A program made the position numbers and the translations under genes. Shown here in pieces: positions 7,936-16,160 of a stretch of 64,000 nucleotides of DNA (position 1 is the first letter of the stretch; every line of letters begins with the position of its first letter). The stretch covers positions 310,001 through 374,000 of the forward strand of contig CAXXGT010000013.1 of NCBI GenBank assembly GCA_963664045.2. Reading direction: 5' to 3'. Origin of the DNA: JAPPHA01 sp963664045. Its GTDB lineage: Bacteria > Pseudomonadota > Alphaproteobacteria > Rhodobacterales > Rhodobacteraceae. The notes below the pieces were generated by a model that made no database searches, was not told where the DNA came from, and saw only the letters and a program-made list of their open reading frames with translations.

Positions 7936-9393
7936 TCAGGATTCGAGTGCCTTCGACATTTCCGTGATTTCCTCGAGGCTCGCACTCATTTCCGTGATAT
8001 TCACCTGTGAAAGGACCCAGTCGGCGACCTTTTTTTCAATGCACGCACCAAACAAGGTGTCACGCCATTGCCGGTTTGGCAGGATTTGCTCTTTCCAGAC
8101 CTTGGGAGCAACAGGACTGTAGTTCGTGATGTACTCCTTGTACATGTCGCCCTCCGACACGGAAATGTCCTGCTCTTTCGCAATCTGCGAAAACAGAAAC
8201 CCCGTACGAAGACGGCGGACGGCGATCCGGTGCAACTCGTCATCTGATTCCCCGGAATTCCCGTCAGGATCTCCCGGTGAGCCAGGTGATTCCTCGCCGC
8301 CCGCAACTTGCTCCGGATACGCTTCATTTCCGGCCGAATCCCCGGTTTCATGATCTGCCTGACCGACGCCTTGTGCGTTCTGGTCCTCGTCGTTTCCCGT
8401 AGGTTCTTCCGGCTGTTCGCCGACATCATCAGGTTGTTCAAGCGCCTGCCTCACTTGATCAATTTCATCTTCCAGGACTTTCGGCGGAAGGTCGAAATCG
8501 AGTCTTTTCACGAGTTCGTCTAGCAAGCGGGCCTTGGCTATCTGTTCTGCCATCCTGACGGAGTCGGATTTCAGGTTTTCTCGAATGCGGTCCTTCAATT
8601 CGTCAATGGAGTTGAAACCGAGCAATTCCGCCATTTCCTGGTTGATTTCCCTGGTTTGCGGGCATTTGATCGCGCTGATTTCGCAATCAAACAACGCCTG
8701 TTTGCCCGCTATCTTCCTGTCCGAATGATTCGAGGGGATCGTAACCTCGACAGTGCGCCGGTCTCCTGCCATTGCCCCCAGAAGCTGCTGCTCAAATCCC
8801 GGGATAAATGTTTCGGATCCGATGATCACCGGGAAATCCGTGGCGTTGAGGCGGTCAACCGGAACCTCGTCAACCGTTGCAGTGAAACTGACGACAACCT
8901 TGTCTTCCAGGCAAGCCCCTTCATCCTCCTGCCTGTCATCGTAAACCGGGTTCGCGCCGGCGTAGCGTTCGAGCGCTGTCGTGACTTCCTGCTCATCCAC
9001 GACCGGGTCCGGGCGTTCGATCCGAATACTGGAAAGGTCAACTTCCGGAATAACCGGCGTGCACTCGTAGGAAAATTCAATATTGATGTCGGGATCGTCG
9101 GGCGAGTTCTTCAACTCCACGGTAGGCTGCCTTACGGGCCTGTCGTCTTTTTTCGCCAGATGGTCATTGATGCCTCCCTGAACGACTTCCATCCATACGC
9201 TCGCCCGGGTGCGCTTGCCGTACAACCTGCGGAGTACCGAGACCGGTGCTTTTCCCCGGCGAAATCCCTTGATCTGGGCTGTAACGCCGAGTACCTTCAG
9301 TTTTTCCATAACCTTTTCGTCAACCTCCTCGGCCGTCGCGGTCAAGGTGCAGGAGCGGGACAAGCCCTCATTGAGAGTCTCGGTGATTTCCAT
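7936..9393 (-). CDS. tig: trigger factor (ribosome-associated chaperone and prolyl isomerase)
   Basis: Trigger factor binds the ribosome exit tunnel and helps nascent chains fold. The start is ATG 9393 (MEITETLNEGLSRS); the longer frame to 9447 runs into the tRNA-Leu end. The ribosome-binding tail signature is GFRRGKAPVSVLRRLYG near residue 45. The FKBP-like domain lies at about 150-245 and the C-terminal chaperone domain after it. At 485 residues it is longer than the usual 430-450. An acidic, Gly/Glu/Asp/Pro-rich insertion of about 70 residues (about 318-388) interrupts the C-terminal domain before RIAVRRLRTGFLFSQIAKE. Confidence 0.95.
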   Translation of the reverse strand: MEITETLNEGLSRSCTLTATAEEVDEKVMEKLKVLGVTAQIKGFRRGKAPVSVLRRLYGKRTRASVWMEVVQGGINDHLAKKDDRPVRQPTVELKNSPDDPDINIEFSYECTPVIPEVDLSSIRIERPDPVVDEQEVTTALERYAGANPVYDDRQEDEGACLEDKVVVSFTATVDEVPVDRLNATDFPVIIGSETFIPGFEQQLLGAMAGDRRTVEVTIPSNHSDRKIAGKQALFDCEISAIKCPQTREINQEMAELLGFNSIDELKDRIRENLKSDSVRMAEQIAKARLLDELVKRLDFDLPPKVLEDEIDQVRQALEQPDDVGEQPEEPTGNDEDQNAQGVGQADHETGDSAGNEAYPEQVAGGEESPGSPGDPDGNSGESDDELHRIAVRRLRTGFLFSQIAKEQDISVSEGDMYKEYITNYSPVAPKVWKEQILPNRQWRDTLFGACIEKKVADWVLSQVNITEMSASLEEITEMSKALES

Positions 9394-9448
9394 GATTGCG
9401 GTGTTCCGATGTTGCTGACTTCGATGCAAAGGGTCCCATGAAAACATG

Positions 9449-9533
9449 TGGTGCGGGTGGAGGGACTTGAACCCCCATGCCTCGCGGCGCCAAATCCTAA
9501 ATCTGGTGCGTCTGCCAATTCCGCCACACCCGC
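9449..9533 (-). tRNA. tRNA-Leu (anticodon UAG)
   Basis: The minus strand folds as a class II tRNA with a seven-base acceptor stem GCGGGTG/CACCCGC (9527-9533 with 9453-9459), discriminator A and an encoded CCA (9449-9451). The D arm begins GCGGAATTGG. The anticodon arm is CCAGA-TTTAGGA-TTTGG with anticodon UAG (plus-strand 9497-9499), decoding CUN leucine codons. The T loop is GTTCAAG. It resembles E. coli leuW. It ends 55 bases before the tig start on the same strand. Confidence 0.97.
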
Positions 9534-9661
9534 GGAATCCGAATAAGAGTGGCAGTGACTGCCACCCGAAACCGGCGCACTTCTAGCAAAGGTGTTGCAG
9601 CATTGCGAGAGAAAATCACCATTTGAAAAAACCGTTGACGGACATGAGCACGGCGCGGAAT

Positions 9662-11263
9662 TCAGGAGCCTTGCCGCCCTGCTTCCGCCGTTCGATTGAC
9701 GCCCATCGATGCAAACAGGGGTGGAAGTTCCTCGGCGATGTCTTCCGAGACCAGTCCGGGTCCGAATTGACGAGCCGCCTCGGTGTGCAAGTAGACGGCA
9801 GACGCCGCGGCGTGATGCGGTTCGAACCCGCGCCCGAGCAATCCTGCAATCATTCCGGCAAGGACGTCACCCGATCCGGCTGTCGCGAGCCATGGTACAG
9901 ATCTGATTCCCGTTGCCGCGTTGAGCCAGGGAACCTCTCCCGGGGTCGCTATCACGGTATCCGCGCCTTTGAGAACAACCGTACACCCTGCCCGCCCAGC
10001 AGCTTCCACTGCCGCGTCGATCCGGGAAAACGCCGGCCAGGTCTCGGGAACGCGGACATATTTCTCCGAGATATCGGGAAACAACCGGGAGAATTCTCCA
10101 AGATGCGGTGTCAGGACAACCTTCGGGTGAAGCCTCCTCATGAGCGAACAGGGTGTGTCCGCCCACATGGTCAGAGCATCGGCATCCAGCACGAGGAACC
10201 TGTCAGAGCGAAGGAGCGCAGAGACCAAACGGTGGGCCTCGATGTGCAATCCGAGGCCAGGGCCTGCGCACAGGGATTTGATGCGCAGGTCGGCCAGGAT
10301 TTGTTCGAAGTCGACGTGCCGGTCGAATCCCCTGGTCATGATCGCGTTCAATTGTGCCGCGTGTTCACCGAGGGCTGAATTCTCGCAGGCAACCGTCACG
10401 AGCCCGGCGCCGACCCGGAGGGCACCCCTTGCCGCGAGGCGCGCAGCACCTCCCCGGCCGACAGGACCGGACACGACCAGCGTATGGCCATGATCGTACT
10501 TGTGGTGTTTCGCGCGCTTCCCGAGAGATGTCCTCAGGGCGAGTGTCTCGAGCCCAGTGAGCATCGCGGCGGGGTCGCTTCCGTCTTCCAGGAAGATGTC
10601 CCTGACGACGACGTCTCCGCAGCAACCGGCTCCATCTGCAAGGACGTGTCCCGGCTTGGCGGTATGAAATGTGACCGTCAAGTCGAAGTGAGGAACCGGG
10701 TTCAGCAACCGGCCGCTGTCGGAGCAGACACCGCTCGGAACATCGATGGCCACCATCGCCAGTGGCGCCCGGCGAGCCGCTCCCAATAGCAAACCATCAA
10801 GGGCACCTCCAAGCGGGCGGCTTAGGCCGGTTCCGAAAAGTGCGTCGACGACGATTGTCTTCCCTTTCGCAATCCATTGGGAGTCCGTCTTGTCTCGCGC
10901 ACCTATGGGGTGGATCTCTCCGAGATGACGCCATTTCTCAAGGTTACCGGCCGCATCTGGAGGGACTCTGTCTGCTCGCCCGAACATTGCCACCCGAACG
11001 GGCCATCCATGTTCAGCGAGCAGTCGCGCGACAACAAAGCCGTCACCTCCATTGTTACCCGGGCCGCAGAACACGAGAACGTCACGGTCCGGGCCTGGCG
11101 CCCCGGTGCCGTCGCTGCGACGCGCGCCCCATCGCCGGCAGATCTCCTCGACAACAGCCTCGCCGGCGCGTTCCATGAGCCATTTGCCGCTTCGTCGACC
11201 GGACCGGATCATGTTCGTTTCCAGTCGGCGCATCTGCCCTGAAGTCAAGACCCGATCCATCAT
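9662..11263 (-). CDS. nnrD/nnrE: bifunctional NAD(P)H-hydrate epimerase / ADP-dependent dehydratase
   Basis: A 533-residue repair enzyme for damaged NAD(P)H hydrates. The N-terminal YjeF_N epimerase domain (about 1-220) contains VLVFCGPGNNGGDGFVVAR and VVDALFGTGLSRPL. The C-terminal ribokinase-like dehydratase domain (about 235-520) contains KYDHGHTLVVSGPVGRGG, LTPHLGEFSRL, VVLKGADTVI and the catalytic-loop segment LATAGSGDVLAGMIAGLL. The start MMDRVLTSGQMRRLE fits the family; either Met may be used. It is divergent from glnB, with a 189-base spacer. Confidence 0.95.
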   Translation of the reverse strand: MMDRVLTSGQMRRLETNMIRSGRRSGKWLMERAGEAVVEEICRRWGARRSDGTGAPGPDRDVLVFCGPGNNGGDGFVVARLLAEHGWPVRVAMFGRADRVPPDAAGNLEKWRHLGEIHPIGARDKTDSQWIAKGKTIVVDALFGTGLSRPLGGALDGLLLGAARRAPLAMVAIDVPSGVCSDSGRLLNPVPHFDLTVTFHTAKPGHVLADGAGCCGDVVVRDIFLEDGSDPAAMLTGLETLALRTSLGKRAKHHKYDHGHTLVVSGPVGRGGAARLAARGALRVGAGLVTVACENSALGEHAAQLNAIMTRGFDRHVDFEQILADLRIKSLCAGPGLGLHIEAHRLVSALLRSDRFLVLDADALTMWADTPCSLMRRLHPKVVLTPHLGEFSRLFPDISEKYVRVPETWPAFSRIDAAVEAAGRAGCTVVLKGADTVIATPGEVPWLNAATGIRSVPWLATAGSGDVLAGMIAGLLGRGFEPHHAAASAVYLHTEAARQFGPGLVSEDIAEELPPLFASMGVNRTAEAGRQGS

Positions 11264-11452
11264 CGTGATTCCATTTTGGTTATCATTTATGCAAATTGCC
11301 TATCCCGCGATCAATTCAAGTCGAATTCGAGGACAATGCCGTGCTCGCCCATCCGGTTGAATTGCTCGAAAGCACAGGACGTGGTGAATCGCGCATACGG
11401 CAAACGGCCTAACCCCTGAATTCGAAACTCCGGTGATCAAGGAACGAAGACA

Positions 11453-11791
11453 ATGAAAAAGATCGAAGCGATAATCAAACCGTTCAAGCTTGACGAAGTC
11501 AAGGAAGCGTTACAGGAAACCGGCATCCAGGGATTGTCAGTGATCGAGGCGAAAGGATTCGGTCGCCAGAAAGGACATACCGAACTCTATCGTGGTGCAG
11601 AATACATCGTTGACTTTCTGCCCAAGGTGAAGATTGAGGTAGTGCTTGCCGATGACCAGCTTGAAGCCGCAATTGAAGCCATCGTCAAGGCAGCCAGGAC
11701 GGACAAGATCGGAGATGGAAAGATATTCGTTTACGAGATCGAACAGGCCGTCCGCATCCGGACCGGAGAGGAAGGGGTTGACGCTCTTTAG
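11453..11791 (+). CDS. glnB: nitrogen regulatory protein P-II
   Basis: A 112-residue PII signal protein that senses glutamine, 2-oxoglutarate and ATP/ADP and controls GlnA adenylylation and nitrogen transcription. The T loop holds the uridylylation site Tyr51 in YRGAEYIVDFLPK. The C-terminal signature GDGKIFVYEIEQAVRIRTGE is complete. The RBS AAGGAACGA precedes the ATG. glnA follows after 57 bases, the standard glnBA operon of alphaproteobacteria. No clear sigma-54 promoter (TGGCAC-N5-TTGC) is visible upstream. Confidence 0.97.
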   Translation: MKKIEAIIKPFKLDEVKEALQETGIQGLSVIEAKGFGRQKGHTELYRGAEYIVDFLPKVKIEVVLADDQLEAAIEAIVKAARTDKIGDGKIFVYEIEQAVRIRTGEEGVDAL

Positions 11792-11848
11792 TCTGCGGGT
11801 TTGAACCGGGTTCAACTATTGCCAACCTGAGCCAAGGAAGAAAACGAA

Positions 11849-13255
11849 ATGAGTGCCACAGAACTCCTGAAGATGATCAGCGACCACGACGCCGCATATG
11901 TTGATTTGCGCTTTACCGACCCTCGCGGCAAGCTGCAGCATGTCACGATTGCGGCTGATCATGTCGACGAGGACTTTCTCGATGAAGGAATGATGTTCGA
12001 CGGATCGTCCATCGCGGGATGGAAGTCGATCGACCAGTCGGACATGAAGTTGATGCCGGATACGGAGTCCGGGTACCTGGATCCGTTCTACGCCGAGAGA
12101 ACGGTTGCCGTGCATTGCTCGGTCCTGGAACCCGACACGGGTGAGGCCTATGAGCGGGATCCCAGGAGCACCGCTCAAAAGGCAGAGGCCTATCTCGAGT
12201 ACACCGGTGTCGGCGATACCTGTTACTTTGGACCGGAAGCCGAGTTCTTCGTGTTCGACGACGTACGATTTTCCAACACAATCAACAAGGTATCTTACGA
12301 AATTGATGCGATTGACGCGTCATGGAACACCGATACCGAGTATTCCATGGGCAACATGGGGCACCGGCCGGGTGTCAAGGGGGGATATTTTCCGGTCAAT
12401 CCGACTGATGCTTCGCAGGATCTTCGTTCGGAAATGCTGAGTACGATGAAGGGAATGGGGATGAAGGTGGACAAGCACCACCACGAGGTTGCGTCATGCC
12501 AGCATGAACTGGGCCTCATATTCAATACCTTGACGCGCCAGGGCGACGAATTGCAGAAGTACAAGTACGTCATCCATAACGTTGCGCATGCCTATGGCAA
12601 GTCTGCGACCTTCATGCCAAAGCCTGTTGCGGGCGACAATGGGACCGGCATGCATGTGAACATGTCGATCTGGAAAGGAGGCAAGACGATCCTTGCCGGC
12701 GACAAGTACGCTGATCTGTCTCAGGAAGCGCTCTACTGCATTGGCGGCATCCTCAAGCACGCCAAGGCGCTGAATGCATTCACTAACCCCGGGACGAACA
12801 GCTACAAGCGCCTGATTCCGGGATTCGAGGCTCCGGTCCTGAGAGCATACTCCGCCCGTAACCGGTCAGGATGTGTCAGGATCCCGTGGACTGGCTCACC
12901 CAGTGCAAAACGCATTGAAGCGCGCTTTCCCGATCCGGGCGCCAATCCGTATTTCTGTTTCGCGTCGCTGTTGATGGCGGCGATCGACGGCATCCGAAAC
13001 CGGATCGACCCGGGAGAGGCCATGGACAAGGATCTTTATGATCTTCCACCGGAAGAACTGGCGGGAATCCCGACCGTCTGCGCATCGTTGCGCGAGGCCC
13101 TGGGGGCCCTCGAGGCCGACAAGGAGTTTCTGCTGGCCGGAGATGTATTCACGGAAAGCCAGATTGCCGGATACATGGATCTGAAATGGGAAGAAATCTA
13201 CAAGTTCGAACATACGCCCCATCCGGTCGAGTTTGAAATGTACTACAGTTGCTGA
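11849..13255 (+). CDS. glnA: type I glutamate--ammonia ligase (glutamine synthetase)
   Basis: A 468-residue class I-beta glutamine synthetase that makes glutamine from glutamate, ammonia and ATP. Motifs in order: FDGSSIAGWKSIDQSDM near the N-terminus; the metal-ligand segment FGPEAEFFVFDD; KHHHEVASCQHEL; the ATP segment KPVAGDNGTGMHVNMSIW; NPGTNSYKRLIPGFEAP; and the adenylylation loop DKDLYDLPPEE with its modifiable tyrosine. It ends just before a strong intrinsic terminator and is controlled with glnB. Confidence 0.98.
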   Translation: MSATELLKMISDHDAAYVDLRFTDPRGKLQHVTIAADHVDEDFLDEGMMFDGSSIAGWKSIDQSDMKLMPDTESGYLDPFYAERTVAVHCSVLEPDTGEAYERDPRSTAQKAEAYLEYTGVGDTCYFGPEAEFFVFDDVRFSNTINKVSYEIDAIDASWNTDTEYSMGNMGHRPGVKGGYFPVNPTDASQDLRSEMLSTMKGMGMKVDKHHHEVASCQHELGLIFNTLTRQGDELQKYKYVIHNVAHAYGKSATFMPKPVAGDNGTGMHVNMSIWKGGKTILAGDKYADLSQEALYCIGGILKHAKALNAFTNPGTNSYKRLIPGFEAPVLRAYSARNRSGCVRIPWTGSPSAKRIEARFPDPGANPYFCFASLLMAAIDGIRNRIDPGEAMDKDLYDLPPEELAGIPTVCASLREALGALEADKEFLLAGDVFTESQIAGYMDLKWEEIYKFEHTPHPVEFEMYYSC

Positions 13256-13297
13256 TCAGGCCCGGATGTCGACCTCCTGACAGGCTGTTTCATCTTG

Positions 13298-13323
13298 AGG
13301 CCCCCGATTTCGGGGGCCTTTCG
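13298..13323 (+). terminator. intrinsic terminator after glnA
   Basis: A nine-base-pair stem AGGCCCCCG / CGGGGGCCT (13298-13306 with 13311-13319) with the loop ATTT is followed by TTTCG. It lies 42 bases after the glnA stop. The U-tract is short, but the stem is perfect and well placed. Confidence 0.8.
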
Positions 13324-13402
13324 ATTCGTAAACTACACTTCGATATTCAGGATCGACTCATGACCGTGCGGTTGCCTTGCCCGGTTCCGCGGCAACAAGC
13401 GT

Positions 13403-14248
13403 TCAACGATCAAGGAGAGGGCAACCCGGACCGGCATTCTCTTCGGGCACGACCCATGTATGGATCCCGAAAACGACGGCTTTGGACGCCGGGAGTTTTC
13501 GCAGTGTTTGCAGCTCAACGCGAATCCATTTCCTTCCCTTGCCCGGCTTCGAACGCCGTGCGTTTTCACGTCTTGGCTGAAACAGATCCGGATCGTCATA
13601 GACAAGGTTGTTGGCGCGCCAGAGCGGCCTTTCGGGAACGAGTGCATCGAATACACGCTGGACGCCCCGGGCGACCCGGTCGTCGTACTCCGGAATCGGG
13701 TGATGAATTGATGTCAGCGGCCTGGCAAGTTTTTCATCAAGACTCCAGCTTGCCGGAAAACAGAGAATTGCTGCGGTGAGCACATGCTCCCTCCCTATTT
13801 TCTGCAGAATGCAGAAGTCCTCCTGCACGAGGCGCCCCACGGTTACGAGTGGGTGCCGGCCGTCCAGTTGGACCGAAACACCGTCCGGGCGGGTCACGAG
13901 GTTTTCCCTCCGACAAAACCCCCGAGTCTCCGTGACGGCTTCGATGACCATTTTCTGGAGTTCCGCGGCAGCGTTCCTTGCCACGTCCATGCAGGCAAAC
14001 ACGTCCGGAAAGTGATGTTCAACGAGGTGGTCGCGGTAGGACATCTGCTTGTCGTAGACATCATCGACGACCAACCATTGGCGCGGATTAAGGGGGTTCA
14101 GTCCAGGTAACCTGCGGGTTCGTTCTTCGCTCCACGGTCGTACGGGCAATTCCGCCTGGCAAATTGCCGAATACCGGCCTCGTTCGGATCCGTCACCAGC
14201 CCAGGTCGCTGCAGACTCGATTGCCATGCACAGGACTCGCCGCGTCAC
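13403..14248 (-). CDS. DUF3445 haem-dependent oxidative N-demethylase-like protein
   Basis: A 281-residue protein matching the DUF3445 family, members of which are described as haem-dependent oxidative N-demethylases. Recognisable core segments are LVQEDFCILQKIGREHVLTA, LCFPASWSLDEKLARPLTSI, HHPIPEYDDRV, RVFDALVPERPLWRANNLVY and YDDPDLFQPR. The N-terminus carries the usual Arg/Pro-rich PLNPRQWLVVDDVY. It is convergent with glnA and stands alone, transcribed towards the glnA terminator. Substrate is unknown; methylated amines such as dimethylamine-type compounds are plausible in a marine bacterium. A second start (MAIES) lies at 14227. Confidence 0.82.
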   Translation of the reverse strand: MTRRVLCMAIESAATWAGDGSERGRYSAICQAELPVRPWSEERTRRLPGLNPLNPRQWLVVDDVYDKQMSYRDHLVEHHFPDVFACMDVARNAAAELQKMVIEAVTETRGFCRRENLVTRPDGVSVQLDGRHPLVTVGRLVQEDFCILQKIGREHVLTAAILCFPASWSLDEKLARPLTSIHHPIPEYDDRVARGVQRVFDALVPERPLWRANNLVYDDPDLFQPRRENARRSKPGKGRKWIRVELQTLRKLPASKAVVFGIHTWVVPEENAGPGCPLLDR

Positions 14249-14389
14249 ACTTGCCTGTTAGCGACAGTTTTTCGCGGCTCCTGCCGCATTCGGGCTGGAA
14301 TCCCGGACAGGCAGGGTGGCCATTTTCCAATTAACGCCGACATCGATTCGTTTGCGGCCTGGAGACACACCATAGCAGGGGCAGTTATC

Positions 14390-15721
14390 ATGAAAATCGG
14401 CACCGGAAATTATAGTCGAAAGATTGACCCGACCGGGGGACCGAACCTACCCGATGGAACGCCCAACGACAATGACCGCCTTGAGATAGGACCGACGCAA
14501 CTTGCGTTTCGGGAATGGGAAGAGGCAGGTTTGACTATTCCGAACCTGGTCAGGATGCGCGAGTTCCGCTGGCGGAGGTTGACCCGACACATTGTGGAAC
14601 GCGATTACGGGGCTATCCTGCTTTTTGACCCCCTCAACATCCGTTACGCGACTGACACGACCAACATGCAGCTCTGGAATACCCATAACCCGTTTCGGGC
14701 GGTCCTGCTTTGTGCTGACGGCTACATGGTCATCTGGGACTACAAGATCGCCCCGTTCCTGAGCGAGTTCAATCCGCTTGTACGTGAACGACGAACAGGA
14801 GCTGCGCTGTTCTATTTCTCCGCCGGTGACAAGCTGGAAAGCGACGCCACGAATTTTGCGGGACAGGTTCGCGAACTCGTGAATATCCATGCCGGTCGCA
14901 ATCGTCGACTGGCAGTCGACAAGATCATGGTTGCCGGGCTCAAGGCCCTCGAGTCCGAGGGATTCGAGATTTTCGAAGGGGAAGAAGTCACGGAAAAGGC
15001 AAGGGCAGTCAAGGGACCTGACGATATCCTCGCAATGCGCTGCGCCCACGATGCCTGCGAAAAGGCTGTTGCAGCAATGCGGGATTCGGCGGTTCCTGGG
15101 CGGTCAGAGGACGAAATCTGGGCGACGCTTCACGCCGAGAACATCCGGCGGGGCGGCGAGTGGATTGAGACCCGACTCCTGGCGACGGGCCCGAGGACCA
15201 ACCCGTGGTTTCAGGAGTGCGGTCCCCGCATCCTGCAAGACAATGAAATCCTTGCACTGGATACCGATCTGATCGGGTGCTACGGGATGTGCGTGGACAT
15301 TTCCCGAACCTTTTGGATCGGCGAAAAAAAACCACGCGACGACATGATTCATGCCATGCGGCACGGCGTGGACCACATCCGCGAAAACACGTCCATTCTC
15401 GCGCCGGGAGTCAGTTTCAAGGAACTGACCTTTGGCGGTCACCATCTGGACGAGATTTACCAGAAGCAGAAATACGGCGTCAAAATGCACGGCGTCGGCC
15501 TTTGTGACGAGTGGCCATCGATCGTCTATCCCGACGCGTATCACCCGGACCGGTTCGATTATGTTCTTGAACCGGGGATGGTTCTTTGCGTCGAGGCGTT
15601 GGTCAGCCGGGAAAAAGGTGACTTCTCGATCAAGCTGGAGGATCAGGTTCTCATAACTGAAGATGGTCACGAAAACCTGACCTCATTCCCGTTCGATTCA
15701 GTATTGATGGGTGAGACCTGA
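14390..15721 (+). CDS. dddP: dimethylsulfoniopropionate (DMSP) lyase DddP
   Basis: DddP cleaves DMSP to dimethyl sulfide and acrylate using a metallopeptidase (M24/creatinase) fold. The 443 residues align end to end, from memory, with Roseovarius/Ruegeria DddP: RKIDP, TPNDNDRLEIGPTQLAF, MREFRWRRLT, FDPLNIRYATDTTNMQLWN, NIRRGGEWIETRLLATGPRT and KLEDQVLITEDG. The metal ligands known from the Ruegeria enzyme (Asp295, Asp297, Asp307, His371, Glu406, Glu421) and its catalytic Asp377 correspond to Asp291, Asp293, Asp303, His367, Glu402, Glu417 and Asp373, all shifted by exactly four. This separates it from ordinary Xaa-Pro peptidases. It stands alone; no acrylate genes (acuN/acuK) are adjacent. Confidence 0.93.
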   Translation: MKIGTGNYSRKIDPTGGPNLPDGTPNDNDRLEIGPTQLAFREWEEAGLTIPNLVRMREFRWRRLTRHIVERDYGAILLFDPLNIRYATDTTNMQLWNTHNPFRAVLLCADGYMVIWDYKIAPFLSEFNPLVRERRTGAALFYFSAGDKLESDATNFAGQVRELVNIHAGRNRRLAVDKIMVAGLKALESEGFEIFEGEEVTEKARAVKGPDDILAMRCAHDACEKAVAAMRDSAVPGRSEDEIWATLHAENIRRGGEWIETRLLATGPRTNPWFQECGPRILQDNEILALDTDLIGCYGMCVDISRTFWIGEKKPRDDMIHAMRHGVDHIRENTSILAPGVSFKELTFGGHHLDEIYQKQKYGVKMHGVGLCDEWPSIVYPDAYHPDRFDYVLEPGMVLCVEALVSREKGDFSIKLEDQVLITEDGHENLTSFPFDSVLMGET

Positions 15722-16160
15722 CGGAAGATGCGCGACCAATATTTCGCGGTTTTCGGACGGAACGGAACAGAGCCGAAGCGTTGGAATCAGGGAGATCAAA
15801 CCGTCGTGGTCACTTCGCCCAACCCTTTCCGCTCCCTTCCCGGACCAATTGCAAACACACGCTGGCCTGTTCGAGGCTGATCCTCGACGACAACACCGCC
15901 TTGAGACCGCAAGTGAGATAGATCTTTCAATCCGCACCCGGTGCTGAGGTTCGCCGACCATCGCGCCGGGCACGTCAAAGGGGACGCGATTTCTGATCTC
16001 GGAATCGTGATCAAGTCTCGTCGTCGGAACGTCGGGGTTCCGCTTCATTATTTTGACTGTCGTGCTAGTGTCGCCGTCAGTAATGGCCGTGATGTCGAAC
16101 ACGAGACCGTGTCGCCATGTCGGCGATGACATCGACCACGTAATGATCCGGAATTATGCA
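15722..16160. other. 439-base spacer between dddP and the hydrolase-OsmC gene
   Basis: No frame here shows family similarity or a good start with an RBS. A minus-strand stretch around 15796-15910 reads smoothly (GGVVVEDQPRTGQRVFAIGP) but lacks a recognisable domain and may be a decayed gene end. The promoter of the downstream gene should lie in the right half. Confidence 0.4.

Noticed and set aside
15698..16132. A 144-codon minus-strand frame in the gap after dddP
   Set aside because: It overlaps the dddP end, has no RBS or domain, and a different frame in the same stretch looks more protein-like; evidence is too weak for a gene.
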